Notes: generated from the letters alone by a model not told the origin. Counted from the stretch's first letter, positions 26,114 to 38,537 are shown. The stretch: DNA of 64,000 nt from Telmatospirillum sp. J64-1 (GCF_006980715.1 NZ_SBHN01000008.1:62001-126000); one strand, 5' to 3'. Numbers and translations are program-made.

Positions 26114-26950
26114 ATGTTCAAGAACGATCTGCTGAAGGGCAAGCGCATCCTGGTTACCGGCGGCGGAACCGGGCTGGGGAGAAGTATGGCCGGGCGCTTC
26201 GCCGAACTGGGGGCCGATCTGGTGCTGACGGGGCGCCGGGCCGAGGTGCTGGAGGAAGCGGCCGAGGAATTCCGCAAGCTTCATTCCGTTGAGGTCGAGG
26301 CCATTCCCTGCGACATCCGTGATCCGGCGGCCGTCGACGCCATGCTGGATCAGGCCTGGGCCAAGGGGGCGCTGGATTCCCTGGTCAACAATGCCGCAGG
26401 CAATTTCATCGCCCGTACCGAAGGCCTGTCGCACCGCGCCGTCGATGCGGTGCTGGCAACCGTGCTGCACGGCACCGCCTATGTGACTCTGGGCTGCGGC
26501 AAGCGTTGGCTGGCGGAAGGACGCAAGGCTTCCGTGCTGTCGGTGGTGACCACCTATGCCTGGACCGGTTCGGCCTTCGTCGTGCCTTCGGCCATGGCCA
26601 AGGCGGGTGTGCTGGCCATGACCCGCAGCCTGGCCGTGGAATGGGGCGGGCGCGGCATCCGACTCAATGCTGTGGCGCCAGGCCCGTTCCCGACCAAGGG
26701 CGCATGGGAGCGCCTGGTCCCGCGCGAAGACTTGGCCGATACCTTCGAGCGCAAGAATCCCCTGGGCCGCGTCGGCGACCATGCCGAACTCGCCAATCTC
26801 GCCACCTATCTGCTGGCCGATGAAGCCGGCTATATCAACGGCGAAGTCGTCACCATCGACGGCGGTGAATGGCTGCAAGGCGCCGGGCAGTTCAACTTCT
26901 TGTCCGCTTTGACGGATGAGGATTGGGAAGAGATAAAGCCAAAGAAATAG
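26114..26950 (+). CDS. SDR family 2,4-dienoyl-CoA reductase-like protein
   Basis: A 278-aa short-chain dehydrogenase. The cofactor loop is VTGGGTGLGRSMAGRF (15-30) with GRRAEVLEEAAEEF after it. NNAAGNF is the usual NNAG equivalent. Instead of YxxxK, the active site reads TYAWTGSAFVVPSAMAKAG, with the Tyr displaced and the Lys kept, exactly as in mitochondrial and peroxisomal 2,4-dienoyl-CoA reductases. The C-terminal GRVGDHAELANLATYL and the tail with FLSALTDEDWEEIK also match that group. The likely role is beta-oxidation of unsaturated acyl-CoAs using NADPH. Confidence 0.88.
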   Translation: MFKNDLLKGKRILVTGGGTGLGRSMAGRFAELGADLVLTGRRAEVLEEAAEEFRKLHSVEVEAIPCDIRDPAAVDAMLDQAWAKGALDSLVNNAAGNFIARTEGLSHRAVDAVLATVLHGTAYVTLGCGKRWLAEGRKASVLSVVTTYAWTGSAFVVPSAMAKAGVLAMTRSLAVEWGGRGIRLNAVAPGPFPTKGAWERLVPREDLADTFERKNPLGRVGDHAELANLATYLLADEAGYINGEVVTIDGGEWLQGAGQFNFLSALTDEDWEEIKPKK

Positions 26951-27000
26951 ATTGGAATTTCAGGGCATGGAAGAGCGCAGATATATTTGCTCTTCAAATC

Positions 27001-27070
27001 GTCATCCCCGCGAAAGCGGGGGGCTATGCTGTGACACGATAGATTAGATTCCCGCTTTCGCGGGAATGAC
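27001..27070. repeat. Palindromic element with GTCAT...ATGAC ends
   Basis: The left arm GTCATCCCCGCGAAAGCGGG (27001-27020) and right arm CCCGCTTTCGCGGGAATGAC (27051-27070) are inverted copies, each itself a small palindrome (CCGCGAAAGCGG). The 30-bp centre shows no gene. The same family occurs at 45108-45198 and as a half copy at 15574. It lies between convergent genes, where a bidirectional stop signal would be useful. Confidence 0.8.
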
Positions 27071-27141
27071 AGGAAAAGGTGTGGATGCCCTCGGGTATAT
27101 AGCCGTTTATTCGTGTTTATCTGTGTTTCAGCAAGCTCTCT

Positions 27142-28227
27142 TTAGAAGAAGTTCAGCGGCATCCGCGCTTCCCAGAACAAATAGGCGTCGGCGTCTTCGA
27201 GCATCACGCCGTCGAATCCCAAATCCATGATGCCGGCGATGGTGCGGCCCAGAATGTCCTTCCAGGGCTCGGCCTCGTAATCGACCACATAGCTGCCGGG
27301 CACGGTGGCGGGGGCGGACAGCCATGCGGGATTGCCCAGGCGCCAGTCCTTGTTCCAGTAGAAGCCGGTCTCGCGCGCGATGCCGAGGCTCATCGAGGCG
27401 AAGACGAGGCGGCGGCTGCCCAGGCTCTTGTATTTCAGCTTCTGCACTTCCTCGCGCGTCAGCGGATCGGCCATGCGGTGGAAGGGATTGACGATCAGCA
27501 AATCGTGATTGGTGCCGCGCAAGGCGGCGATCCAGTCGGCCCGGCTGTCCCAGCTCCGCGAATCCTCGTGCAGCAGGAAGTTCCTGGCGGCCGCCAGCGA
27601 CATCACGCTTTCGGCATTCTCGCCCCAGGGGCGGCCGCTGGGGATGGTTGCCATCTGCTGGCCGCCCTCGGCATAGGCCAGCATATTGGCCGAGGCGGCG
27701 CGGCGATGGGCGTTGCTGCGCAGGTCGGCCTTGCCGCAATGCTCCACCGTCAGCATCCGCGGGCCTTCGCGCCGCACGGTCTGGGCCAGGGCGAGGGTAT
27801 CCTCGGTATCGCCCGCGCTGGTGGCGCGGTCCCATTCGTCGCGGCCGCAGAAGGTGCCGTCCAGCACGAAGCCGTCGACGGCGCGCAGATAGACCCGTTC
27901 CAGCGTGCCCTGGGACGGAATGATCACGTCGTCGCGTCCTTCGGCGAGGAATTCGTCCAGTTGCACCTCGCGGTCTGAGCGTTGGGCGAGTTCCAGACCG
28001 TCGCGCACCAGGACCAGGAAGTTCGGGTCGCGCGTCTTGGCATAGGACGAGATCTCGCCCACGATGGCGCGCATGGAGCGGCGGAAGTTCGGAACCTGGT
28101 CCGGTTCGACAATCAGCGGTTCGGAGAAGCTGCCCGGGTCGGGCATGTTGCGCCCCTGGGCCTGGGCGGGAGAGGTCAGAAGCAGACCGGACAGGGCCAG
28201 CGAGGAGAACAGGGCAAGCGTTTTCAT
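27142..28227 (-). CDS. Secreted TM1410/GH114-like TIM-barrel protein
   Basis: A 361-aa exported protein with a signal peptide (about 1-23, ending SPAQA-Q). The body matches the TM1410/MJ1477 family, a TIM-barrel group related to endo-alpha-1,4-polygalactosaminidases. The clearest part is the C-terminal VVDYEAEPWKDILGRTIAGI followed by GFDGVMLEDADAY, where Glu/Asp residues line the barrel. Near the N-terminus are FLVLVRDGLELA and VDGFVLDGTFCG. It may cleave an amino-sugar polymer, but substrate is unknown. Its start codon shares one base with the stop of the oxidase gene upstream (TGATG), so the two are coupled. Confidence 0.75.
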   Translation of the reverse strand: MKTLALFSSLALSGLLLTSPAQAQGRNMPDPGSFSEPLIVEPDQVPNFRRSMRAIVGEISSYAKTRDPNFLVLVRDGLELAQRSDREVQLDEFLAEGRDDVIIPSQGTLERVYLRAVDGFVLDGTFCGRDEWDRATSAGDTEDTLALAQTVRREGPRMLTVEHCGKADLRSNAHRRAASANMLAYAEGGQQMATIPSGRPWGENAESVMSLAAARNFLLHEDSRSWDSRADWIAALRGTNHDLLIVNPFHRMADPLTREEVQKLKYKSLGSRRLVFASMSLGIARETGFYWNKDWRLGNPAWLSAPATVPGSYVVDYEAEPWKDILGRTIAGIMDLGFDGVMLEDADAYLFWEARMPLNFF

Positions 28228-29306
28228 CAGGTCAACTCCGCGACCATCTCGGCCAGCGCCAGCGAGGCGGTCAGGCCGGGGGATTCGATACCGTAAAGAG
28301 CGACCACACCTTCGGCGTCATGCTCGCGCCGGGTATGGATCAGGAAATCGGCGGCGGCCTGTCCCTGGGGCAGGATCTTCGGCCGCATGCCGGCATAGCC
28401 GGGGCGCAGCGCCCCGTCGGGCAGGTCCGGCCAGTAGCGGCGGATGGAGGCGTAGAAGACGTCGGCGCGCCGTGCGTCCACCTGATAATCGATGCCGTCC
28501 ACCCATTCCGTGTCGGGGCCGAAACGCCCCTGGCCGGCGAGGTCGAGCGTGTAATGGATACCCAGCCCGCCGCCGACCGGCACCGGATAGACCAGCCGCG
28601 AGAAAGGCCGCTTGCCGGACAGAAGGAAGTAGTTGCCCTTGCACAGATGGAGCGGCGGCACCTTGTCCAGCCCCAGGGCCTGGGAGACCTTCTGGGCGCC
28701 CAGCCCGGCGCAATTGACGACGGTGCGGCAGGACAGGGTCATGGGATCGGCGCCGCCCGTCTCGATCACCCGGCCCCGGCCGCCGGTGACGGGGGTGTTG
28801 AACACCACCTGGGCGCCATGGGCTTCGGCTTCGGCTTGCAGGGCCAGCATGTAGCCATGGGAATCGAGGATGCCGGTGGCGGGCGAGAACAGCGCCGAGA
28901 CGCAGGACAGTTCCGGCTCCAGTGCGCGGGCCTCGCTGGCGGTCAGGCGGCGCAGGGGCTCGGTGCCGTTGAGGCGTGCCTTCTCCATCAATCCGTCGAG
29001 CACGCGGTCCTCGGCCTCGTCGGTCGCGACGATCAGCTTGCCGGTCATGGCGAAATCGACGCCGCGTTCGCTGCAGAAATCGCGCAGCATGCGGTTGCCG
29101 CGCACGCAGAGGCGGGCCTTCAGGCTGTCCTTGGGATAATACATGCCGGCATGGATGACCTCGCTGTTGCGCGAGGAGGTGCCGGTGCCGATGGCCCCGG
29201 CTTCTTCCAGGACCAGCACCTCGCGCCCGCGCAGCGCCAGGGCGCGGGCGACGGCCAATCCTACGGCACCGGCGCCGATCACGGCGCAATCTATGGTCTC
29301 GGTCAT
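28227..29306 (-). CDS. FAD-dependent oxidoreductase, L-2-hydroxyglutarate oxidase-like
   Basis: A 359-aa flavoprotein of the DAO/LhgO type. The FAD dinucleotide motif is VIGAGAVGLAVARALALRG (9-27), with the Glu that binds the ribose at EVLVLEE. SSRNSEVIHAGMYYP is the LhgO-type active-site segment, and LHLCKGNYFLLSG and PGYAGMRPK recur in the family. The closest functional match I can propose is L-2-hydroxyglutarate oxidase, which repairs the by-product of malate/lactate dehydrogenase. It is coupled to the secreted TM1410-like gene. The ATG at 29306 is the usual N-terminus. Confidence 0.82.
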   Translation of the reverse strand: MTETIDCAVIGAGAVGLAVARALALRGREVLVLEEAGAIGTGTSSRNSEVIHAGMYYPKDSLKARLCVRGNRMLRDFCSERGVDFAMTGKLIVATDEAEDRVLDGLMEKARLNGTEPLRRLTASEARALEPELSCVSALFSPATGILDSHGYMLALQAEAEAHGAQVVFNTPVTGGRGRVIETGGADPMTLSCRTVVNCAGLGAQKVSQALGLDKVPPLHLCKGNYFLLSGKRPFSRLVYPVPVGGGLGIHYTLDLAGQGRFGPDTEWVDGIDYQVDARRADVFYASIRRYWPDLPDGALRPGYAGMRPKILPQGQAAADFLIHTRREHDAEGVVALYGIESPGLTASLALAEMVAELT

Positions 29307-29380
29307 GATGGCGGAGAATAGCAGCCCCTTCCTGACTGCGGAAGAAATGATAGACTGCGCGCAGGAAGAAGGAGTTGCCC

Positions 29381-31447
29381 GTGTCGAACCGGATCAATGC
29401 GTCGAACCGCCTGAGAACCGCCTGTCCCCATGACTGCCCCAGTGCCTGCGCCGTCGAGGCCGAGGTGCTGCCGGACGGCAAGGTCGGGCGGCTGCATGGC
29501 GGGGCGATGCCCTATACCGACGGCATCCTCTGCGCCAAGGTCGCCCGTTATGCCGAGCGCGTCCATAATCCCGGCCGGATCGAGACGCCGCTTCTGCGCG
29601 ACGGGCCCAAGGGCAGCGGCCGTTTCCGCCCTATCACCTGGGACGAGGCCATGGACCGGCTGGTGGCGGAGATCAGGCAGGCGACCGAACGCCATGGGGC
29701 GGAAACGGTCTGGCCTTACTTCTATGGCGGCACGCTGGGCGTGGTGCAGCAGGGTTCGACCAAGCGCCTGCGCCATGTCATGGGCTGGTCGGGGCTGAAG
29801 GAAACCATCTGCAGCACCGTCGCCGGGACCGGCTGGATGGCCGGGGCCGGGGTCAAGCGCGGCCTCGATCCCCGGGAAATGACTGAAAGCGATCTGATCG
29901 TCATCTGGGGCGCCAATCCGGTGGCGACCCAGGTGCATCTGATGAGCCTGATCCAGCAGGCCAAGCGCAACCGTGGCGCCAAGCTGGTGGTGATCGACCC
30001 CTATCGCACGCCGACGGCGGAAAAGGCCGACCTGCATCTGTGCCTCAAGCCCGGCACCGACGGCGCCTTGGCCTGCGCGGTGATGCATGTGCTGTTCAAG
30101 GAAGGCTTCGCCGACCGCGATTATATCGAGCGCTACACCAGCGGCGCGGCGGAACTGGAAGCCCATCTGGCGTCCCGTGATCCCGCCTGGGCGTCCGAGA
30201 TCACCGGCCTGACGGAAGAGGAAATCCTGGCCTTCGCCCAGATCTACGGGCGGACCAAGCGCAGCTTCCTGCGGCTGGGCTATGGCTTTTCCCGCAGCCG
30301 GAACGGCGCCGTCTCGATGCATGCCGCCGCCTGCCTGCCCGCCATCACCGGTGCCTGGCGCCATCCGGGCGGTGGAGCGGTGCAGAGCAATTCGGCCACG
30401 GCGGATATCGATGCCTCCTTCGTGCAGGCGAAGGACTATCGCAAGCGCAAGGTCCGCAACCTGGATATGAGCCGCCTGGGCCGGGTGCTGGCCAACGAGC
30501 CGGACGATCTGGCGGGGGGCCCGCCGGTCACGGTGATGCTGGTGCAGAACACCAATCCGGCCCTGGTGGCGCCGGAATCCGCCCTGGTGCGGCAGGGCTT
30601 GCTGCGCGAGGACCTGTTCCTCTGCGTGCATGAGCAGGTGATGACGGAAACGGCGCTGCTGGCCGATCTGGTGCTGCCCGCGCCGACCTTCCTGGAACAT
30701 GACGATCTGGTGCAGTCCTATGGTCATACCCTGGTCCAGGTGGCGCCCAAGGTGATCGAGCCGCTGGGCCAGGCGCGCAGCAATCACGACCTGATCAACG
30801 ATCTGGCCCAGCGTCTGGGGGCCGCGCATCCGGCCTTCGGGATGACGGCCTGGGAACTGGTCGACGATACCCTGCGGCGTTCCGGCCTGCCGGGGGCGGA
30901 CGAGCTTTACGAGAAAGGCTGGGCGGACCGGGCGCTGCCCTTCGAGACGGCCCATTTCCTGGATGGTTTCGGCTGGCCGGACGGGCGCTTCCGCTTCAAG
31001 CCCGATTGGTCGGCGGTGGGCAGCGATACCGAGGGCATGCCCGCCCTGCCGGACCACTGGGCGGTGACGGAAGCGGCCGATGACGAGCATCCCTTCCGCC
31101 TGGTCACGGCGCCGTCGCGCCATTTCCTGAATTCCTGCTTCAACGACACGCCGACCTCGCGCAGTCAGGCCCAGCGGCCGACGGCGCTGCTGCATCCCGA
31201 GGATTGCGCCGCTCTGGGCCTGGCGGAGGGCGGTCTGGTGCGAATCGGCAACAGGCGCGGCGAGACCGCTTTGCATCTTCGTCCCTTCGAGGGCCTGCGC
31301 CGGGGCACGGTGGTGGTGGAAGGCATCTGGGGCAGCAACGACTTTCCCGGCGGGGCGGGGATCAACACCCTGGTCGGGGCGGAAGCCGTGCAGCCGGCGG
31401 GCGGGGCCGCCTTTCATGATACTGCCGTCTGGCTCAAGCCCGCCTGA
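29381..31447 (+). CDS. Molybdopterin-dependent oxidoreductase (DMSO reductase superfamily)
   Basis: A 688-aa catalytic subunit of the DMSO reductase superfamily. The N-terminal [4Fe-4S] site is CPHDCPSAC...C (CPHDC near residue 15 and ILCAK about 27 residues on). Then come WDEAMDRLVAEI, the possible metal-ligand Cys in KETICSTVAGTGW, IWGANPVATQVH and VIDPYRTPTAEKADLHL. The C-terminal barrel has NDTPTSRSQAQRPTALLHPED. No Tat signal or electron-transfer subunit is visible, so it should be cytoplasmic. The GTG at 29381 is chosen because AAGGAG sits six bases upstream; a TTG at 29375 abuts that site. The substrate is unknown. Confidence 0.88.
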   Translation: MSNRINASNRLRTACPHDCPSACAVEAEVLPDGKVGRLHGGAMPYTDGILCAKVARYAERVHNPGRIETPLLRDGPKGSGRFRPITWDEAMDRLVAEIRQATERHGAETVWPYFYGGTLGVVQQGSTKRLRHVMGWSGLKETICSTVAGTGWMAGAGVKRGLDPREMTESDLIVIWGANPVATQVHLMSLIQQAKRNRGAKLVVIDPYRTPTAEKADLHLCLKPGTDGALACAVMHVLFKEGFADRDYIERYTSGAAELEAHLASRDPAWASEITGLTEEEILAFAQIYGRTKRSFLRLGYGFSRSRNGAVSMHAAACLPAITGAWRHPGGGAVQSNSATADIDASFVQAKDYRKRKVRNLDMSRLGRVLANEPDDLAGGPPVTVMLVQNTNPALVAPESALVRQGLLREDLFLCVHEQVMTETALLADLVLPAPTFLEHDDLVQSYGHTLVQVAPKVIEPLGQARSNHDLINDLAQRLGAAHPAFGMTAWELVDDTLRRSGLPGADELYEKGWADRALPFETAHFLDGFGWPDGRFRFKPDWSAVGSDTEGMPALPDHWAVTEAADDEHPFRLVTAPSRHFLNSCFNDTPTSRSQAQRPTALLHPEDCAALGLAEGGLVRIGNRRGETALHLRPFEGLRRGTVVVEGIWGSNDFPGGAGINTLVGAEAVQPAGGAAFHDTAVWLKPA

Positions 31448-31467
31448 CTCACTATCTTCGTCTGGTC

Positions 31468-32163
31468 ATGACGGAGAAAAACCTGCCCGCGAAGGGCGAA
31501 GTCGACGCTTTCCTGAACAAACTCGCTTCGGCGCCGAAACCGGCGCCGGGGCCGCAGGGGCGTCTGATCTTCGCCATGGATGCCACGGCCAGCCGGCAGC
31601 ATAGCTGGGACCGCGCCGTCCATATCCAGGCCGAGATGTTCCAGGAGACCAAATCCCTGGGCGGCCTGCTGATCCAGCTTGCCTGGTATCGCGGTTTCGG
31701 GGAATTCCAGGCCAGCCCCTGGACCGCGCAGTCCGAGGATCTGGCGCGGCGGATGACGGCGGTATCCTGCCGGGGCGGCCAGACCCAGATCGGACGCCTG
31801 CTCGACCATGCCATCAAGGAAACCGGGCGCAACAAGGTCAATGCCCTGGTCTTCGTCGGCGATGCGGTCGAGGAGAATCCCGACATCCTGTGCCACAAGG
31901 CCGGACAGCTGGGGCTGCTGGGGGTTCCGCTCTTCCTGTTCCATGAAGGCACCGATCCCAATGCCGCCTCCACCTTCGCCGAGATGGCGCGGCTGTCGGG
32001 CGGGGCCTGCTGCCGCTTCGACGCCTCCAGTCCGCAACAACTGCGCGAGCTGCTGTCCGCCGTGGCGGTTTTCGCCGCCGGGGGGCGCAAGGCGCTGGCC
32101 GATTACGGCAAGCGCCGGGGCGGCGAGGTGCTGCGCCTGACTCACCAGATGGGCGGAGGCTGA
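31468..32163 (+). CDS. VWA-like domain protein
   Basis: A 231-aa protein made almost entirely of a von Willebrand factor A fold. The MIDAS-like motif is FAMDATASRQ (about 35-44), a D-x-T-x-S variant of DxSxS. The strand NALVFVGDAVEENPD supplies the later Asp. Cysteines occur in VSCRGGQTQIG, ILCHKAG and GACCRF. There is no signal peptide. It starts 20 bp after the molybdo-enzyme gene and the next gene starts 3 bp after its stop, so it belongs to that unit. The role is unknown; VWA proteins often help load metals or assemble complexes. Confidence 0.8.
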   Translation: MTEKNLPAKGEVDAFLNKLASAPKPAPGPQGRLIFAMDATASRQHSWDRAVHIQAEMFQETKSLGGLLIQLAWYRGFGEFQASPWTAQSEDLARRMTAVSCRGGQTQIGRLLDHAIKETGRNKVNALVFVGDAVEENPDILCHKAGQLGLLGVPLFLFHEGTDPNAASTFAEMARLSGGACCRFDASSPQQLRELLSAVAVFAAGGRKALADYGKRRGGEVLRLTHQMGGG

Positions 32164-32166
32164 GCC

Positions 32167-32946
32167 ATGGCCCTGCTGCTGGGGGTGGTCCTGCTGGTGG
32201 GCTTCATCCTGCTCGCCCGCTGGTATGCGACGGCCTCGCCCGGTGCGGTGCTGCGCAACCTGCGCTGGGCGGGATTGTTCCTGGCGGTCGTGGCCTTGGT
32301 GCTGCTGGCGGTGACGGGGCGGCTGAACTGGCTGTTCGCCGCTTTCGCCGCCTTGCTGCCCTGGTTCGGGCGCGCTTTGCGGATGCTGCCCCGCATCTTC
32401 GGCCTGCTTCCACTGCTGCGCATGATCCAGGGCTTGGGCGGCGGGATGGCGGGACCGGCCGCCGGTACCGCCTCGGGCCGTGCCTCATCCGCAGGCCGGG
32501 AATCTTCCGGCCAGACCTCCAGCATCGAGACGCCGCTGCTGCGCATGTTCCTGGATCATGCCACCGGCCGGGTCTCGGGCGAAGTGCTGTCCGGCAGCAT
32601 GGCCGGGCGGAGGCTGGAGGAATTGACGGAAGCGGAAGGGCTGGCGCTGCTGTCCGAGGCGGCGTCGGATGAACAATCGCGCCAATTGGTCGAAGCCTGG
32701 CTCGACCGTACTTGGCCGGAATGGCGCGAGCGGACACATCAGGATGAAGCTTCTTCTTCCTCCGGTTCCGGCCCCATGACCCGTGAGGAAGCCTTGGCCA
32801 TTTTGGGGCTGTCCCCCGGGGCTACGCCCGAAGACATCAAGGCCGCCCATCGTCGTCTTATGGCCGGGGCCCATCCCGACCGGGGCGGTTCCTCTTGGCT
32901 CGCTGCCAAGTTGAATGAAGCCCGCGATCTTTTGCTTTCGACCTAA
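32167..32946 (+). CDS. Membrane-anchored J-domain protein
   Basis: A 259-aa protein with two N-terminal membrane segments (about 2-18 and 33-53), a Gly/Ser-rich linker (95-120), a helical middle ([15 protein letters not shown]) and a C-terminal J domain (about 203-259: [20 protein letters not shown], with the essential HPD in AGAHPDRGG). This layout, membrane anchor first and J domain last, resembles the mitochondrial import protein Pam18/Tim14. It should recruit DnaK to the inner face of the membrane. It is the third gene of the molybdo-enzyme/VWA row. Confidence 0.85.
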   Translation: MALLLGVVLLVGFILLARWYATASPGAVLRNLRWAGLFLAVVALVLLAVTGRLNWLFAAFAALLPWFGRALRMLPRIFGLLPLLRMIQGLGGGMAGPAAGTASGRASSAGRESSGQTSSIETPLLRMFLDHATGRVSGEVLSGSMAGRRLEELTEAEGLALLSEAASDEQSRQLVEAWLDRTWPEWRERTHQDEASSSSGSGPMTREEALAILGLSPGATPEDIKAAHRRLMAGAHPDRGGSSWLAAKLNEARDLLLST

Positions 32947-33023
32947 TTCCGCCTCTATTATCCATATGATGGCCTAAATACTCCGTCAGGCGCCGGTTGC
33001 GCGGGGCCTGGAGGCATGGCACA

Positions 33024-33056
33024 TACAGCACGTGGTTTCAGAGGCCATGTGCTGTA
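33024..33056. promoter_or_regulatory. Inverted repeat in the galU leader region
   Basis: TACAGCACGTGG and CCATGTGCTGTA pair at 11 of 12 positions around a 9-nt loop, 36 bp before the galU start. There is no T-tract. It could be an operator or a leader hairpin. Confidence 0.45.
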
Positions 33057-33091
33057 GGGCTGATTCCGTTACTATCAGAAAGGATTTCTCT

Positions 33092-33961
33092 ATGCGTCGC
33101 GTGCGTAAGGCGGTTTTTCCTGTAGGCGGCATGGGTACCCGTTTCCTTCCGGCAACCAAGGCGATGCCGAAGGAAATGCTGCCGGTGGTGGACAAGCCGC
33201 TGATTCAGTATGCGGTGGAGGAAGCCGCCGCCGCCGGAATCGAACACTTCATCTTCGTCACCGGACGCGGCAAGACGGCCCTGGAAGACCATTTCGACCA
33301 TGCTCCCGACTTGGAACGCACGCTCTCCGAGCGCGGCAAGTTCAAGGAAATCGAGATGGTCACCTCGTGGATGCCTAAATCCGGCCAGGTGTCCTATACC
33401 CGCCAGACCGAGCCCCTGGGGCTGGGCCATGCCGTCTGGTGCGCCAGGGACCTGGTCGAGAACGAGCCTTTCGCCGTCATCCTGCCGGACGACCTGATCC
33501 TCTCCAAGACCCCCTGCCTGCGTCAGATGGTCGACCTGCACACGGAAGTGGGCGGCAACGTGGTCGCGGTCATCGATGTCCCGCGCGAGCATGTGAAGCG
33601 TTACGGCATCCTTGACGTGGAACACGACAACGGCCGCATCGCACGTGCCAAGGGCTTGATCGAAAAACCCGATCCGGAAACGGCGCCGTCCACCCTGTCC
33701 ATCACCGGGCGCTACATCCTGCATCCCCGCGTCTTCGAATTCCTGGACAAGCAGCAGAAGGGTGCGGGCAACGAGATCCAGCTGACGGACGCCATCGCCC
33801 AGACCATCGGCGGCGTGCCGTTCCACGGACTGCGCTTCGAAGGTACCCGCTACGACTGCGGCGACAAGGTGGGTTGGCTGTCCGCCAATATCGCTTTTGC
33901 CCTGGCTCGCGAGGATATGCATGATCAGGTGGCGGAAGTCGTTCAATCTTTCGTCAAGTAG
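33092..33961 (+). CDS. galU: UTP--glucose-1-phosphate uridylyltransferase
   Basis: GalU makes UDP-glucose from UTP and glucose 1-phosphate. The 289-aa protein has the nucleotide-binding signature VFPVGGMGTRFLPATKAMPK (9-28), the PVVDKPLIQYAVEEA segment, and EPLGLGHAVWCA plus VILPDDLI of the active site. The start at 33092 (MRRVRKAVFPVGG) follows GAAAGGATTTCTCT. It leads a run galU-ugd-pgm-pmm that supplies UDP-glucose, UDP-glucuronate and hexose phosphates for surface polysaccharide. Confidence 0.96.
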   Translation: MRRVRKAVFPVGGMGTRFLPATKAMPKEMLPVVDKPLIQYAVEEAAAAGIEHFIFVTGRGKTALEDHFDHAPDLERTLSERGKFKEIEMVTSWMPKSGQVSYTRQTEPLGLGHAVWCARDLVENEPFAVILPDDLILSKTPCLRQMVDLHTEVGGNVVAVIDVPREHVKRYGILDVEHDNGRIARAKGLIEKPDPETAPSTLSITGRYILHPRVFEFLDKQQKGAGNEIQLTDAIAQTIGGVPFHGLRFEGTRYDCGDKVGWLSANIAFALAREDMHDQVAEVVQSFVK

Positions 33962-34048
33962 AACCGCGCTACATAGATCGGCCCTGTCGGTAGCTTCGAA
34001 ACTGCTTAGCAGCCCCGGCACGCTTCTAAGAGCAAGGAAAGAATCGCC

Positions 34049-37055
<3,007 letters not shown>

Positions 37056-37073
37056 AGCCGGAAAGGGAAGAGG

Positions 37074-38468
37074 ATGGGCCGCATGAGCCAGAGCCACCGC
37101 TTTCACCCCACCATCCTGCGCGCATACGATATTCGCGGCATCGTCGGTGAGACGCTTTCGGCGGCGGATGCGCGGGCCATCGGCCGCGCCTTCGGCACCA
37201 TGCTGGCGCAGAAGGGCGGGCGCGTCGTCTGCGTCGGCTATGACGGGCGCCTCTCATCGCCGGAACTGGAGGCGGCTTTGGTCGAGGGGCTGGTGGTGAC
37301 GGGCATGCAGGTCCGCCGCATCGGTCTCGGGCCGACGCCGATGCTCTATTACGCCGCCAAGGTCAGCGGGGCCGATGGCGGCATCATGGTCACCGGCTCG
37401 CACAATCCGCCGAACCATAACGGCTTCAAGATGGTGATGGGCGGCAAGCCTTTCTTCGGCGCCGATATCCGCCGTCTGGGCGAGATCGCCGCCGGCGGCG
37501 ACTTCGCCGAGGGCAAGGGCGAGGCTGTCGAGGAATCCGTCGCCGAGCGCTATGTCGAGCGGCTGGTCCAGGATTATCGCGGCAAGCGCGACCTGAAGGT
37601 GGTCTGGGATGCGGGCAACGGGGCGGCGGGGGCCGTCCTGAAGCAGCTGACCGACCGTCTGCCGGGCCGCCATACCCTGCTATTCGCCGATGTGGATGGG
37701 ACTTTCCCGAACCATCACCCCGATCCGACCGAGCCCAAGAATCTGGTCAAGTTGCAGGATACGGTGCTGTTCGAGCAGGCCGATATGGGCATCGCCTTCG
37801 ACGGCGACGGCGACCGCATCGGCGTGGTGGACGGCCAGGGACGCATCCTCTGGGGCGACCAGTTGATGGTTCTGCTGGCCGAGGAAGTGCTGGCCGACCA
37901 GCCGGGGGCCACCATCATCGCCGACATCAAGGCCAGCCAGACCCTGTTCGACGAGATTGAACGGATGGGCGGCACGCCGCTGATGTGGAAGACCGGCCAT
38001 TCCCTGATCAAGAGCAAGATGGCCGAAACCGGATCGCCGCTGGCCGGCGAGATGAGCGGCCACATCTTCTTCGCCGACCGCTATTACGGCTATGACGACG
38101 CGCTTTATGCCGCCATACGCATGATGAACGTGGTGGCTTCGTCGGAATATGAGAGCCTGGCCCACCGCCATGACCGTTTGCCGCACCCGGTGAACACCCC
38201 TGAGTTGCGTTTCGATTGCCCCGAAGACCGGAAATTCGCGGTGATCGAGGAGGTCAAGGCGCGGCTGAAGGAGCAGGGGGCCGATATGGTTGATATCGAC
38301 GGCGTGCGGGTGCGCCGTCCCGAAGGCTGGTGGCTGCTTCGGGCCTCCAATACGCAGGCGGTGCTGGTCGCCCGTTGCGAGGCCAAGACTGCCCAGGGGC
38401 TGAAGACCATGACGGCCTTGCTGGAGGAACAACTGGCGGCAAGCGGCATCGCGTTCCAGGCCGCTTGA
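37074..38468 (+). CDS. Phosphomannomutase/phosphoglucomutase
   Basis: A 464-aa alpha-D-phosphohexomutase of the AlgC/PMM-PGM type. It has [16 protein letters not shown] at the start, the active phosphoserine loop [16 protein letters not shown], the metal loop [12 protein letters not shown], the sugar-binding GEMSGHIFF and the phosphate loop [12 protein letters not shown]. AlgC-type enzymes use both mannose and glucose phosphates, so with pgm next door this copy probably serves the mannose branch (GDP-mannose for polysaccharide). The start at 37074 has GGAAGAGG in front; ATG 37083 is an alternative. Confidence 0.93.
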   Translation: MGRMSQSHRFHPTILRAYDIRGIVGETLSAADARAIGRAFGTMLAQKGGRVVCVGYDGRLSSPELEAALVEGLVVTGMQVRRIGLGPTPMLYYAAKVSGADGGIMVTGSHNPPNHNGFKMVMGGKPFFGADIRRLGEIAAGGDFAEGKGEAVEESVAERYVERLVQDYRGKRDLKVVWDAGNGAAGAVLKQLTDRLPGRHTLLFADVDGTFPNHHPDPTEPKNLVKLQDTVLFEQADMGIAFDGDGDRIGVVDGQGRILWGDQLMVLLAEEVLADQPGATIIADIKASQTLFDEIERMGGTPLMWKTGHSLIKSKMAETGSPLAGEMSGHIFFADRYYGYDDALYAAIRMMNVVASSEYESLAHRHDRLPHPVNTPELRFDCPEDRKFAVIEEVKARLKEQGADMVDIDGVRVRRPEGWWLLRASNTQAVLVARCEAKTAQGLKTMTALLEEQLAASGIAFQAA

Positions 38469-38537
38469 GCAAACCCTTCCCAACAGGCTTCCATCCCTGC
38501 TAAATGGTCACTGGGCGAGTTGCCCCGTGGGGAAGGA

